From Hyphomonadaceae bacterium (GTDB lineage: Bacteria > Pseudomonadota > Alphaproteobacteria > Caulobacterales > Hyphomonadaceae), in the NCBI GenBank assembly GCA_022844345.1, contig JALHLU010000001.1, positions 62,001-126,000 on the forward strand: a stretch of 64,000 nucleotides of DNA, written 5' to 3'. The notes under the pieces are model-generated. The model searched no databases. It saw only the letters and a list, made by a program, of their open reading frames with translations, and was not told the DNA's origin. Below are positions 26,561-34,945 of this stretch, piece after piece (within the stretch, counting starts at the first letter, position 1; the number at the start of each line of letters is the position of its first letter). Position numbers and translations under genes: made by a program.

Positions 26561-27607
26561 ATGCCGCGCAGCTTCGCTCTCGCGCTCGCCGCCCTTTTTC
26601 TGGCCCTGCCCGCCGCAGCGCAGACAACGCCCGCGCCGGTAAAAACCGCCGCCGAGTTCACCGGCGACTACCAGCCCCCCCGCCTCTCCGATGGCCGGCC
26701 AGACCTGCACGGCTTCTGGTCGAACGCCTCCGTCTCGCGGCTGGAGCGACCGCAGGGCTATCCCCTCGTCCTCTCGGAGGAACAGGCCGCCGAACTCGAA
26801 GGCCGCGCGCTCTTCAATGTGCGCCTCAAGACGGAGAAGGACTTCGTCGATCCCAACGCGCCGCCGCCCGAAAAAGGCAAGGCCCTCCCCGGCGTCGGCA
26901 ATTACGATGTGGCGTGGACCGATCCCGGTTCGATCGTCGCCACCATCAAGGGCGAGAAGCGCTCGTCCTACATAACCTTCCCGTCCGACGGCAAAATCCC
27001 GGCGATGACCGAGCAGGGCCGCGCCATGCGCGCCGCCGCCACGCGCCGCCCCGGCACCGGCTATGACAATCCCGAAGAACGCGGCAGCTCCGAGCGCTGC
27101 ATCATCATCGGCACCAACGGCCCGCCCTTCGGCAACTATCTCTACAACAACAACTTCCAGATCGTGCAGACGGGCGATCATGTGATGATCATGTCCGAGA
27201 TGATCCACGACGTCCGCATCGCGCGCATCGGCGGCAAGCACCGCGAGACCGGCGTGCAGGCCTGGATGGGCGATTCCATCGCGCACTGGGATGGCGACAC
27301 GCTGGTGGTCGAAACGCGCCACATCGATCCGCGCTCGGGCGGCGCCTTCATCTCGAACGCGGGCAGGATCACCGAGCGCTTCACCCGCATCTCCGGCGAC
27401 CAGGTCCTCTACGAGTTTGAAGTGGATGACCCCACGGTCTACACCGCCGCCTGGGGCGGGCAGATGCCGCTCACCCGCCTCGAGGACCAGCTCTACGAGT
27501 TCGCCTGCCACGAGGGGAATTACGGCCTCGTCAACATCCTCCAGGGCGGCCGCAGCAACGACCGCCAGGGCCTCGCCCACACCGGCGGACAGGATCGCGG
27601 CGAATAA
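26561..27607 (+). CDS. Secreted protein of unnamed family (paralogue 2 of 3)
   Basis: Protein of 348 residues with signal peptide MPRSFALALAALFLALPAAAQ. It shares the family blocks with the genes at 4525 and 56608: SDGRPDLHGFWSNAS after the signal, RSSYITFPSDGKIP, NNNFQIVQTGDHVMI, MGDSIAHWDGDTLVVET and FACHEGNYGLVNIL. Two aspartates and the Cys-His pair are kept in all three copies. Function unknown; probably periplasmic. GGGGAG upstream supports the ATG at 26561. It converges on the cupin gene with no gap between stops. Confidence 0.85.
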   Translation: MPRSFALALAALFLALPAAAQTTPAPVKTAAEFTGDYQPPRLSDGRPDLHGFWSNASVSRLERPQGYPLVLSEEQAAELEGRALFNVRLKTEKDFVDPNAPPPEKGKALPGVGNYDVAWTDPGSIVATIKGEKRSSYITFPSDGKIPAMTEQGRAMRAAATRRPGTGYDNPEERGSSERCIIIGTNGPPFGNYLYNNNFQIVQTGDHVMIMSEMIHDVRIARIGGKHRETGVQAWMGDSIAHWDGDTLVVETRHIDPRSGGAFISNAGRITERFTRISGDQVLYEFEVDDPTVYTAAWGGQMPLTRLEDQLYEFACHEGNYGLVNILQGGRSNDRQGLAHTGGQDRGE

Positions 27608-28162
27608 TCAGCGGCGCAGCTTCGCGTTTTCCGCTTCGAACATCGCACGCACAACCTCGCCGTTGGAGGGCTCCTCGGCCAGCGTCTCGGCGTTCCACAG
27701 GCTGCGCTCCGTGTCGAAGAAGTCGCCGCCGTAGATGTGCAGCCCGGCCGTGAACCGCCCCAGCGGATTCGTCACCGAGTGGATCGCATCCTCCGCCATC
27801 TCGCACACATCGCCCGCGAACATCGCCCTCGCCCCGCCCGCCACCAGCCCGCGCGGTGAATGCGCGCTCTGCTTCCAGAACATGTTGTCCTCGCGCCCGG
27901 TATAGATGCCAATCATCGCCCACATCAGATGGTTGTGTGGCGACAGCGTCATGTTCGGCGCCCACTTGGCGGCAAAGATCGTCAGGCGCGGCGAGCGCAG
28001 CAACACGTCGAGCCCCGCCTCCGCCGGCTCCCCCATGCCCTTCAGCACAGCGGCATGATCCGACACAGCGCGCGTCAGATGCTCCATGATCGCCGCGCGC
28101 GGGTCCGCCTCATCAAGTGAGGCGACGCAGTCTGCCACAAATCGCTCGCGGTCGAAGGTCAT
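27608..28162 (-). CDS. Cupin-fold cysteine dioxygenase-like protein
   Basis: Protein of 184 residues. The central block LSPHNHLMWAMIGIYTGREDNMFW has the two histidines and Glu of the metal-binding first cupin motif, and DAIHSVTNPLGRFTAGLHIYGGDFF supplies the later His of the second motif. This is the pattern of the small cysteine dioxygenase-like/3-mercaptopropionate dioxygenase-like group, iron-dependent enzymes that oxidise thiols. Substrate not determinable. The ATG at 28162 (MTFDRERFVADCV) is preferred over an upstream GTG. Its start region overlaps a candidate promoter for the divergent small gene at 28258. Confidence 0.8.
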   Translation of the reverse strand: MTFDRERFVADCVASLDEADPRAAIMEHLTRAVSDHAAVLKGMGEPAEAGLDVLLRSPRLTIFAAKWAPNMTLSPHNHLMWAMIGIYTGREDNMFWKQSAHSPRGLVAGGARAMFAGDVCEMAEDAIHSVTNPLGRFTAGLHIYGGDFFDTERSLWNAETLAEEPSNGEVVRAMFEAENAKLRR

Positions 28163-28193
28163 GCGACAGCAGTATTGCGGTGCATCGATCGAG

Positions 28194-28218
28194 GCAACCT
28201 CGCGTCCGCGCGCGCGTT
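28194..28218 (+). promoter_or_regulatory. EcfG-like promoter upstream of the 28258 gene
   Basis: GCAAC at 28194-28198 and CGTT at 28215-28218 are separated by exactly 16 bases, one mismatch from the alphaproteobacterial general-stress consensus GGAAC-N16-CGTT. It ends 40 bases before the ATG of the small protein at 28258. The spacing and the second, perfect copy further on support it. Confidence 0.5.
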
Positions 28219-28257
28219 GTTCGCTCGACACACCACATCAGAAAAGGAGCGCACATC

Positions 28258-28482
28258 ATGCCGCGCCATGAATCCGTAGACTTCGAAACCAGCCACCCGA
28301 TCCACGATTCCGTCTTCGGCGATGATCGCCACGGTCTGCCGGCAGACGGAGGCATGAGACCGACGCGCCGCACGCACACCATGCCCGGCACATCCGCACA
28401 ATCGGAAGGCTTCCAGCCGATGCGCGATGTCGGCGACACCGATCAGATCGATCGCCAGCCGGACGGATCGTTGAAGCGCTGA
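28258..28482 (+). CDS. Small polar protein, likely stress-regulated
   Basis: Protein of 74 residues, rich in Asp, His, Arg, Pro and Gly, starting MPRHESVDFETSHPIHDSVF and ending QPDGSLKR. No hydrophobic core, probably disordered. AAAAGGAGC gives a strong ribosome site nine bases before the ATG, so it is a real gene despite its size. A GCAAC-N16-CGTT element lies upstream. No family recognised; a general-stress (EcfG) regulon member is the likeliest reading. Confidence 0.65.
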   Translation: MPRHESVDFETSHPIHDSVFGDDRHGLPADGGMRPTRRTHTMPGTSAQSEGFQPMRDVGDTDQIDRQPDGSLKR

Positions 28483-28522
28483 GCACCGAAGTTCCCATCA
28501 AATTGACCTGGGTTAGACATGT

Positions 28523-28547
28523 GGAACGGCGCTGACCCGGACACGTT
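28523..28547 (+). promoter_or_regulatory. Consensus EcfG (general stress) promoter
   Basis: GGAAC at 28523-28527 and CGTT at 28544-28547 with a 16-base spacer match the EcfG-type sigma-factor consensus perfectly. The element is intergenic and precedes the small gene at 28616 by 68 bases. I infer control by the PhyR-NepR-EcfG pathway, which is specific to alphaproteobacteria. Confidence 0.75.
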
Positions 28548-28615
28548 CTTTCAATGCGCGATGGGGGGAAGTTCAATGTTTCGCGCAGAAGCAAGTCTGG
28601 AAAAAGGAACGCCTC

Positions 28616-28837
28616 ATGACCAACACTCCCCGCGATCACAACACAAACCCGGACAACAAGATGAGCCCGGACAATCGCCCCGATCAGGCCAACGTCAACG
28701 ACCCGAACGGCGAACGCGACAATGACGGCCAGCGCCGTCAGCAGCAGGGCGAGCAGAACAAGCCCGGCCAACAGGGCGGCCAACCGGAGAAGCGCCCGGA
28801 CGACAAGCGCGACGATCGCAAACCCCAGCAGCGCTAG
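28616..28837 (+). CDS. Small disordered Asn/Asp/Gln/Pro-rich protein under EcfG-like control
   Basis: Protein of 73 residues made almost entirely of N, D, Q, P, G, K and R (MTNTPRDHNTNPDNKMSPDN; later QQQGEQNKPGQQGGQ). No hydrophobic residues beyond the start, so it is fully disordered and hydrophilin-like. AAAAAGGAAC is a strong ribosome site. It follows a perfect GGAAC-N16-CGTT promoter and is followed by a terminator hairpin, so it is a monocistronic stress gene. No known family; a protective, desiccation- or osmotic-stress role is inference from composition and control. Confidence 0.72.
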   Translation: MTNTPRDHNTNPDNKMSPDNRPDQANVNDPNGERDNDGQRRQQQGEQNKPGQQGGQPEKRPDDKRDDRKPQQR

Positions 28838-28896
28838 GCTGCTCTGACCCCTCCGACGGAACCTCCGGCCCTTCGGGGTTGCGGTTTCATGGGATG

Positions 28897-28925
28897 CCCG
28901 GCTCCGCAAGGAGCCGGGCCTTTCC
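28897..28925 (+). terminator. Rho-independent-like terminator before prmA
   Basis: CCCGGCTCC-GCAA-GGAGCCGGG is a perfect nine-base stem with a tetraloop, followed by CCTTTCC. It lies 60 bases after the stop of the small stress gene and 86 before prmA. The T-run is short. Confidence 0.65.
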
Positions 28926-29010
28926 ATATCCAGATCCCAGCGCTTGCGGCCAAGACTTGCCCACCCTGCGGGCAGGCCTATAAGGCCCGCTTCGTCTGGG
29001 ACCCACCTCC

Positions 29011-29871
29011 ATGTATCGCGTGCACTGCCTCCTCCCCCGCGCCGACGCCGAGCGCCTGTCTGATGTGCTTGCGGAGATGGACCCCTCGCCGGCATCCGCC
29101 GTCTCGGTCGAGGAAGCCTCGCGCATTGCCTGGAGCCTCGACGCCTTCTGCACAAATGAGCAGCTCGCAGCCGAAGCCGCCGCCCTCATCGAACGCGAGG
29201 CGCCCGGCATTCCCGTCTCGACCCAGAAGCTGGAAGACAAGGACTGGGTCGCCGTCTCGCTTGCGGGCCTGCCTGCCGTGTTGGCTGGTCCGTTCATCGT
29301 GGCCGGCTGGCACGAACTCGCCCATCTGGAAGGCGGCCGCATCCCGATCTGGATCGAGGCCGGCCCCGCCTTCGGCACCGGCCATCACGGCACCACCAAG
29401 GGCTGCCTCCAGGCGCTGGCGCTGGAGCTGGACCGGCGCCGTCCGCGCCGCGTGCTCGATATTGGTACCGGCTCAGGGGTGCTGGCCCTTGCCGCCCTCA
29501 AGCGCGGCGTTCCTTTCGCCCTCGGGACAGACATGGACGCGGATTCGATCCGCATCGCGCACGAGAACCGGAAGAACAACAAGGCCGGCCGGCGCCTCAA
29601 ACTGCTCACCGCGCGCGGCTCTGGCCATGCCGCCATCCGCGCAGGCGCGCCCTATGACCTCGTGTTGGCCAACATCCTGGCCAAGCCCCTGGTCGGCCTC
29701 GCCCCCGAAATCGCCCGGCTCGTCGCCCCGGGGGGGCGGGTAATTCTCTCCGGCCTGCTGACGCATCAGGAGCCGCAGGTGAAAGCCGCCTATGCCGGTC
29801 AGGGCTTTACCTTGAAACACCGCCGCCGCCTCAACGGCTGGTCTACACTGGTCTACGCGCGAGCCGGTTAG
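29011..29871 (+). CDS. prmA: Ribosomal protein L11 methyltransferase
   Basis: Protein of 286 residues. An N-terminal substrate-recognition domain (MYRVHCLLPRADAERLSDVL) precedes a class I SAM-binding domain with motif I DIGTGSGVLALAALKRG. FGTGHHGTTKGCL and DLVLANILAKPLVGLAPEI (the NPP-like NIL motif) are characteristic of PrmA. It methylates ribosomal protein L11. It appears to have its own transcription unit after the terminator at 28897. Confidence 0.94.
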   Translation: MYRVHCLLPRADAERLSDVLAEMDPSPASAVSVEEASRIAWSLDAFCTNEQLAAEAAALIEREAPGIPVSTQKLEDKDWVAVSLAGLPAVLAGPFIVAGWHELAHLEGGRIPIWIEAGPAFGTGHHGTTKGCLQALALELDRRRPRRVLDIGTGSGVLALAALKRGVPFALGTDMDADSIRIAHENRKNNKAGRRLKLLTARGSGHAAIRAGAPYDLVLANILAKPLVGLAPEIARLVAPGGRVILSGLLTHQEPQVKAAYAGQGFTLKHRRRLNGWSTLVYARAG

Positions 29872-29995
29872 CGCTGTTTCTGGGGCGGACCAGGCAAAAC
29901 TCCAGCCGGTTCGCTTCAAATATGGGCGCGTCTATTTCGAGGAGCGCGATCCATATCCTGTTGCGGGCGCGGGACCGGCAAACTATCCAACGCAT

Positions 29996-31204
29996 ATGGA
30001 AGACGCCTCCGGTCTCATCGCGCGCCAGTATGAGTCGTGGGCCTATCCGCCGCCGTTTCCCGACATCAAGGCCAGGCTCGATACGGGCTATGTGCAGATG
30101 GGCGACCCTGCCCTCTACAGCGCGGCGTTGTGGCCTGAGGGACGGCCACGAGACCGCCTTCGCATCTTGGTCGCCGGCTGTGGCACCGTGCAGGCCGCCG
30201 TGCTTGCCTACACCAACCCTCATTGCGAAGTGACCGGAGTCGATCTTTCCGAGGCGAGCCTGGCGCATGAACGTTTCCTGCAGGATCGTCACGGCCTCTC
30301 CAACCTGCGCCTCTATTGCGGCGACCTGCGCGACGTTGCGAAGATCGGCAGGGACTTCGACTTCATCATCTCAACCGGCGTACTGCACCACATGACCAAT
30401 CCCGGTGCAGGGCTGCGTGCGTTGAGCGAGACGCTCGCGCCGAATGGCGTGTTCGTTGGCATGGTCTACGCAGCAACGCGACGCACCGGCGTCTACATGA
30501 TCCAGGACGCACTCAGGCGCATGGGCGTGGCGGCGGATGCGGCGGGCGTTGCATTCACGCGTGAGGTTCTGGCAAGCCTGCCGCAGGGCCATTTCGTCCA
30601 TCGCTATCTCGAGGTTGCCGGCGAACTGCAGCACGATGCGGCGCTGGTCGACACGTTCCTCAACCCGCAGGATCGCGCCTACACCGTTCCGCAGGTCTTC
30701 GATTTCATCGAGAGCAATGGCCTTGCCTTCCAGCACTGGGTCGAGCCGTCATGGTATTATCCCGAGGGCGCGCTTGCGCCGGGATCGGCGCTGGCCGAAC
30801 GGCTCCTGCAGCTGCCGCTGCGCGACCAGTGGGCGGCAGTGGAAATGCTGACCGCAAGCATCGCCACGCATGTCTTCATGGCGCGGCCAGCTGCGCTCGA
30901 TCCTTCGATCTACCTGCTCGATTTCAACAGCGACGAGGCTATGGGCTACGCGCCTCTGTGCGCACCGGGCATCCAGCGGACAGGCCCGTCGCATTACCAG
31001 CGCGGATCAATACAGATGCAGCTCGGCCCGGCCGAGCAGGCGCTGTTCGAGAACGCCAACGGCCGGCGCACGCTTGCAGATTTGCTCTCCCACCCACAGC
31101 TCGCGCGGCTGCGCGACCGCGACGCGTTTGGCCGTGCCGTGACGGCCCATCTCTGGAAACTGGGACACCTGATGGTCTCAAAGGCGCCAAAGCACAGGAG
31201 TTGA
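29996..31204 (+). CDS. Class I SAM-dependent methyltransferase with C-terminal helical domain
   Basis: Protein of 402 residues. The methyltransferase domain begins near residue 55: ILVAGCGTVQAAVLAYTNP (motif I), VTGVDLSEASLAHERF (acidic loop), FIISTGVLHHMTNPGAGLRAL (motif IV region). An extra C-terminal part of about 200 residues includes FNSDEAMGYAPLCAPGIQR and ends with a winged-helix-like ANGRRTLADLLSHPQLARL segment. The N-terminal IARQYESWAYPPPFPD motif recurs in a group of bacterial methyltransferases. Substrate unknown. It stands between prmA and pepP, separate from both. Confidence 0.78.
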   Translation: MEDASGLIARQYESWAYPPPFPDIKARLDTGYVQMGDPALYSAALWPEGRPRDRLRILVAGCGTVQAAVLAYTNPHCEVTGVDLSEASLAHERFLQDRHGLSNLRLYCGDLRDVAKIGRDFDFIISTGVLHHMTNPGAGLRALSETLAPNGVFVGMVYAATRRTGVYMIQDALRRMGVAADAAGVAFTREVLASLPQGHFVHRYLEVAGELQHDAALVDTFLNPQDRAYTVPQVFDFIESNGLAFQHWVEPSWYYPEGALAPGSALAERLLQLPLRDQWAAVEMLTASIATHVFMARPAALDPSIYLLDFNSDEAMGYAPLCAPGIQRTGPSHYQRGSIQMQLGPAEQALFENANGRRTLADLLSHPQLARLRDRDAFGRAVTAHLWKLGHLMVSKAPKHRS

Positions 31205-31275
31205 GGCTTTCCCTGGACATGACAGACGCCGCGGACAGGTCTAGAACTGCGCCACTCCCCATTTGAGGCGCAGAC

Positions 31276-33087
31276 ATGAGACAGACATACGAAGTCATCG
31301 GCGGCCCTGATGTTGGCCGGGCGTCCCTCCCGCTCCTGCGCGCCGCGCTCAAGGAAGCCGGGCTCGACGGCCTCTACATCCCGCATGACGACGAGTATCA
31401 GAACGAATACCTGCCCGCCTGCTATGAGCGCCTCGCCTGGGCGACTGGCTTCACAGGCTCAGCCGGCGCGGCCTTCGTGTTCCAGAAAACCGCCATCGTC
31501 TTCGTCGACGGCCGCTATACGCTTCAGGTGAAGCAACAGCTCGCCCCCAAACTGTTCGAGGTGGGCGACCTCATCGATCCCGGCCCGTTCGGCTGGCTCG
31601 CGAAGCAGACGCTCGCCGGCCAGAAGATCGGCTACGACCCACGCCTCCTCTCGCCCGATGCGCTCGACAAGCTGGTCGAGGCCGCAGCCAAGGCAGGCGC
31701 CACCCTTGTCGTCACGGACCCCAACCCGCTCGACACCGCCTGGACAGATCGCCCGTCCGAGCCGACGCAGGCCGTTGTCCCGCACGATGTCGCCTTCGCG
31801 GGCGAAAGCTCTTCATCGAAGCGCGCGCGCCTCGGCCGGGCGCTGGCCGAACAGAAGCTCGACGCTGCTGTCATCACCTCGCCAGCCTCGATCGCCTGGC
31901 TGTTCAACATCCGTGGCGGCGACGTCTCGCGTACGCCGCTGCCGCTGGGCCGCGCCTTCCTGTTCTCCGACGGACAGGCCGAACTCTTCCTCCACCCCGC
32001 CAAGATCGGACCGGAGCTCGGCCAGCATCTCGGCAATGAAGTCACCCTCCGCCCGCAGAACGAGTTGGAGCGCCGCCTCGCCAAGCTGGAAGGCAAGCGC
32101 GTCAGTCTCGATCCGTCCGCCGCTTCGTCCTGGTTCTTCAACACGCTGGGCAAGGCCGGCGCGCAGGTCGTGCGCGGAGCCGATCCCGTCATGCTGCCAC
32201 GCGCCAGAAAGAACGCCGTCGAAATCGAAGGCGCCCGCAAGGCCCATCGCCGCGATGGCGCAGCCCTCGCCCGCTTCATGCGCTGGTACGAAGCCAACGG
32301 CCAGACCGGCGAGGTCACCGAGATCGACTGCGCCATGAAGGTCGAGGAATTCCGCGAGAAGACGGGCGAGCTGAAGGACCTCTCCTTCAACTCGATCTCC
32401 AGCGCCGGCCCCAACGCCGCGATCAACCACTACCGCCCGGATACGCAGACCAATCGCCGGCTGGAACGCGGCTCGCTCTTCCTGCTCGATTCCGGCGGCC
32501 AGTATCTCGACGGCACCACCGACGTCACCCGCACGCTCGCCATCGGCGAGGCGAGCGAGGAGATGAAGGAGCGCAACACGCGCGTCCTCAAGGGCCACAT
32601 CGCCCTCTCCCGCGTGCGCTTCCCGAAAGGCACAACAGGCTCCGCCCTCGACATCCTGGCGCGTCTCGCCCTGTGGGAAGCCGGCATCGACTATGACCAC
32701 GGCACCGGCCATGGCGTCGGCTCCTATCTCGGCGTGCACGAGGGTCCCCACCGCATCGCCAAGGCGCCGAACACCGTGCCGCTCGAGCCGGGCATGATCC
32801 TTTCGAACGAGCCCGGCTACTACAAGGCCGGCGCCTGGGGCATCCGCATCGAGAACCTCCAGGTCGTCACCGAGCCCAAGCCGATCCCCGGCGGCGAACG
32901 CGACATGCTGGGCTTCGAGACGCTGACGCTGGCCCCGCTCGACAAACGCCTGATCCTGCCCGGCCTCCTGACCGAGCAGGAATGGGTCTGGATCGACCGT
33001 TACCACGCACGCGTGCTGGCCGAGGTCGGCCCGCTGCTCGACGAAGATGACCGCGCCTGGCTGGCCGAGGCGTGCAAGCCGCTCTGA
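31276..33087 (+). CDS. pepP: Xaa-Pro aminopeptidase (M24B)
   Basis: Protein of 603 residues with two creatinase-like N-terminal domains, then the M24 pita-bread domain. Metal ligands can be read in order: LLDSGGQYLDGTTDVTRT (two Asp), HGTGHGVGSYLGVHEGPHRI (His), LSNEPGYYKAGAWGIRIENL (Glu) and a final Glu. The length and double N-terminal domain match the eukaryotic-type XPNPEP1 branch found in many alphaproteobacteria. It removes the residue before proline, probably in the cytosol (no signal). Two genes follow closely, likely in one operon. Confidence 0.92.
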   Translation: MRQTYEVIGGPDVGRASLPLLRAALKEAGLDGLYIPHDDEYQNEYLPACYERLAWATGFTGSAGAAFVFQKTAIVFVDGRYTLQVKQQLAPKLFEVGDLIDPGPFGWLAKQTLAGQKIGYDPRLLSPDALDKLVEAAAKAGATLVVTDPNPLDTAWTDRPSEPTQAVVPHDVAFAGESSSSKRARLGRALAEQKLDAAVITSPASIAWLFNIRGGDVSRTPLPLGRAFLFSDGQAELFLHPAKIGPELGQHLGNEVTLRPQNELERRLAKLEGKRVSLDPSAASSWFFNTLGKAGAQVVRGADPVMLPRARKNAVEIEGARKAHRRDGAALARFMRWYEANGQTGEVTEIDCAMKVEEFREKTGELKDLSFNSISSAGPNAAINHYRPDTQTNRRLERGSLFLLDSGGQYLDGTTDVTRTLAIGEASEEMKERNTRVLKGHIALSRVRFPKGTTGSALDILARLALWEAGIDYDHGTGHGVGSYLGVHEGPHRIAKAPNTVPLEPGMILSNEPGYYKAGAWGIRIENLQVVTEPKPIPGGERDMLGFETLTLAPLDKRLILPGLLTEQEWVWIDRYHARVLAEVGPLLDEDDRAWLAEACKPL

Positions 33088-33099
33088 ATGGAACTGTAG

Positions 33100-33576
33100 A
33101 TGAAGAAACGCGATCCCCTCGCCGCGCTGGCCGTCATGCTCGCCACGCTGACGTCCGCCTGCGCCTCGATGAGCTATGAGGCAGGCGACAGCGCGTTCAC
33201 CTCCTGCCCCGCCTACAAGCCAGCCTACGACGTCACCGATGAGTTCATGACCACCTTCAACTCGAAGGACGCCGAAGCCTGGGGCAAGACCTTCCACTTC
33301 CCGTCCGTCCGCATCGCGTCCGGCAATGTCCGGGTCATCAACGGGCCGCAGGATCTCGAAGCAAGCTTCCCCGCGCTCGCCGCCCAGGGCTGGGACCGGT
33401 CAGGCTGGGCGATGCGCAAGGTCGTCCAGTGCGACGCCACGAAGGCGCACATGCTCACCACCTTCGTCCGCTACCGCGCCGACGGCTCGGAGATGTCGCG
33501 CTTCAACTCGCTCTACATCGTCGAACAGAAGCAGGGACGCTGGGCGCTCACCGCCCGTTCAAGCTTCGCGCCGTAA
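33100..33576 (+). CDS. Small lipoprotein with NTF2/SnoaL-like domain
   Basis: Protein of 158 residues starting 12 bases after pepP. MLATLTSACAS is a lipobox-type signal. The mature domain (YDVTDEFMTTFNSKDAEAWGKTFHFPSVRI) and the closing LYIVEQKQGRWALTARSSF resemble the NTF2-like/DUF4440 fold, which often occurs as secreted ligand-binding or enzymatic domains. Two cysteines in the mature part may pair. No function assignable. It ends immediately before the next start. Confidence 0.72.
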   Translation: MKKRDPLAALAVMLATLTSACASMSYEAGDSAFTSCPAYKPAYDVTDEFMTTFNSKDAEAWGKTFHFPSVRIASGNVRVINGPQDLEASFPALAAQGWDRSGWAMRKVVQCDATKAHMLTTFVRYRADGSEMSRFNSLYIVEQKQGRWALTARSSFAP

Positions 33577-34371
33577 GTGGCCTCCATCTTCTCTTCCCCC
33601 GGCGGGCTCAAGTTCGGCGAGGACCCCGAACTCTATGATTTTGCACGGCCGCCTTACCCCGAGGCCCTGTTCGCCTGGCTGCGCGCGACCTGCGCCCTCG
33701 GTCCGGACAGCGACTGTTTCGAGATCGGCGCCGGCACCGGCCACGCCACCCTGCCCATCCTCGCCACACCGGTGCGCTACCTCCTCGCCATCGAGCCAGA
33801 CAGCCGCCTCGCAGACCGCCTTCGCAGCAAGACCAGCGACCCCCGCCTGCACATCGAGATCGCGCCATTCGAGCGCGCGCATCTTCCGCTCGGCCTGTTC
33901 GACTTCGGGTTCGCCGCCATGTCGATGCACTGGCTGCGCCGCGGCCGCGCGCTTGCGCGCATTCGCGACGCGCTGAAGCCCGGCGGACATTTCGCGATGT
34001 GGTGGAATGTCTATCACAACTCGGCCGAGCCCGACGCCTTCGGCCGCGCGACTGAAGACCTGTTCCGCGGCATCGAACAGGACCCCAACGCCACAAGCGG
34101 CGTCGGCGCCTTCGGGCTGGATGTCGCCGCACGCACGGGCGAACTGCGCAATGCCGGCTTCAACAACATCGAACACCGCGTGTTCGACCAGCAGATCACC
34201 TTCACGCCGGAAAAACTCTCCGCCCTCTACGCCACCTTCTCCCGCGTCCGCATGGCGCCGGAAGAAACACGCACGCGATTGCTCAGCGAGGCGGAGCGTG
34301 TGGTGCGGGAGGAGTTTGGTGGTGAGGTGACGCGCACGGTCACGTGCAGCGCGTATGTGGGGCGGCGGTGA
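33577..34371 (+). CDS. Class I SAM-dependent methyltransferase
   Basis: Protein of 264 residues beginning at a GTG that directly follows the previous stop codon, so translation is probably coupled. Motif I is CFEIGAGTGHATLPIL, the SAM acidic loop LLAIEPDSRLADRL, and the post-motif region FDFGFAAMSMHWLRRGRALARI. DPELYDFARPPYPEALFAWL at the N-terminus is typical of methyltransferase type 11-like enzymes. Substrate unknown. It closes the pepP operon. Confidence 0.82.
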   Translation: MASIFSSPGGLKFGEDPELYDFARPPYPEALFAWLRATCALGPDSDCFEIGAGTGHATLPILATPVRYLLAIEPDSRLADRLRSKTSDPRLHIEIAPFERAHLPLGLFDFGFAAMSMHWLRRGRALARIRDALKPGGHFAMWWNVYHNSAEPDAFGRATEDLFRGIEQDPNATSGVGAFGLDVAARTGELRNAGFNNIEHRVFDQQITFTPEKLSALYATFSRVRMAPEETRTRLLSEAERVVREEFGGEVTRTVTCSAYVGRR

Positions 34372-34396
34372 GCAGGCCAACTCTCTGAACGCCCGC

Positions 34397-34425
34397 TTGA
34401 CGAGCAAGATGCGATGTTATATATC
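34397..34425 (+). promoter_or_regulatory. Sigma-70-like promoter of the ribbon-helix-helix gene
   Basis: TTGACG at 34397-34402 and TATATC at 34420-34425 with a 17-base spacer form a near-consensus housekeeping promoter, 22 bases before the ATG at 34448. It sits within an AT-rich pocket, unusual for this window. Confidence 0.55.
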
Positions 34426-34447
34426 TTCTTACCTAAGGGGATCTTCC

Positions 34448-34945
34448 ATGCCGCCGTTTCTTCTTAACATGCCTGACCAATTGAAAGTTCGTGTAAATGA
34501 ACTTGCAAAACAAGACGAGGTTTCCACAACCCAATGGATTCTGCTTGCTCTTGCGGAAAAGGTCGGTGAACGCCGGTCGAGTCGTGCTCGGGCAGATGGG
34601 GTTCACAGCAAAAAAAAGGGCTCGACCACCACCGTGAAAGGTAACGAGTTCTCTTTCGAGAAGAACAGCAAAGGCGGACTCTGGGTCGAATCTTCGACGG
34701 GGTCTCGCTGGGACGTTCCTGCAGGCCAGTTCGCGTTCGCCAAAGCCATTATTGAAGAACACGGGCGGTTGGAGATGGGTGGCTCCCGCGATCAACCCAA
34801 AAAAGGATCGCTAGGCGCAAAATTGCTGAGCCAGTTCAAGGTGAACAATGCGTCGTACATTGTGCCGATTCTGCGCGACGAAAAGTTCTGCTCTGTCGAA
34901 CTTGCGAGCGATGGACGTACATTTTGGGTAACTAAGAATCCCTAA
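34448..34945 (+). CDS. Hypothetical protein with N-terminal ribbon-helix-helix-like domain
   Basis: Protein of 165 residues. The first 45 residues ([41 protein letters not shown]) match the strand plus two helices of Arc/MetJ-type ribbon-helix-helix regulators. The remainder ([17 protein letters not shown], then [26 protein letters not shown]) is beta-rich and unrecognised. Base composition is lower in GC than the neighbours and it carries its own sigma-70-like promoter, so it may be acquired. The last bases overlap the lepA stop in a convergent arrangement. Confidence 0.7.
   Translation: MPPFLLNMPDQLKVRVNELAKQDEVSTTQWILLALAEKVGERRSSRARADGVHSKKKGSTTTVKGNEFSFEKNSKGGLWVESSTGSRWDVPAGQFAFAKAIIEEHGRLEMGGSRDQPKKGSLGAKLLSQFKVNNASYIVPILRDEKFCSVELASDGRTFWVTKNP

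Noticed and set aside
28866-28890. GGAAC at 28870 as a third EcfG promoter, before prmA
   Set aside because: No CGTT at a 16-17 base spacing; the downstream bases read GGGTTG at a shorter distance.
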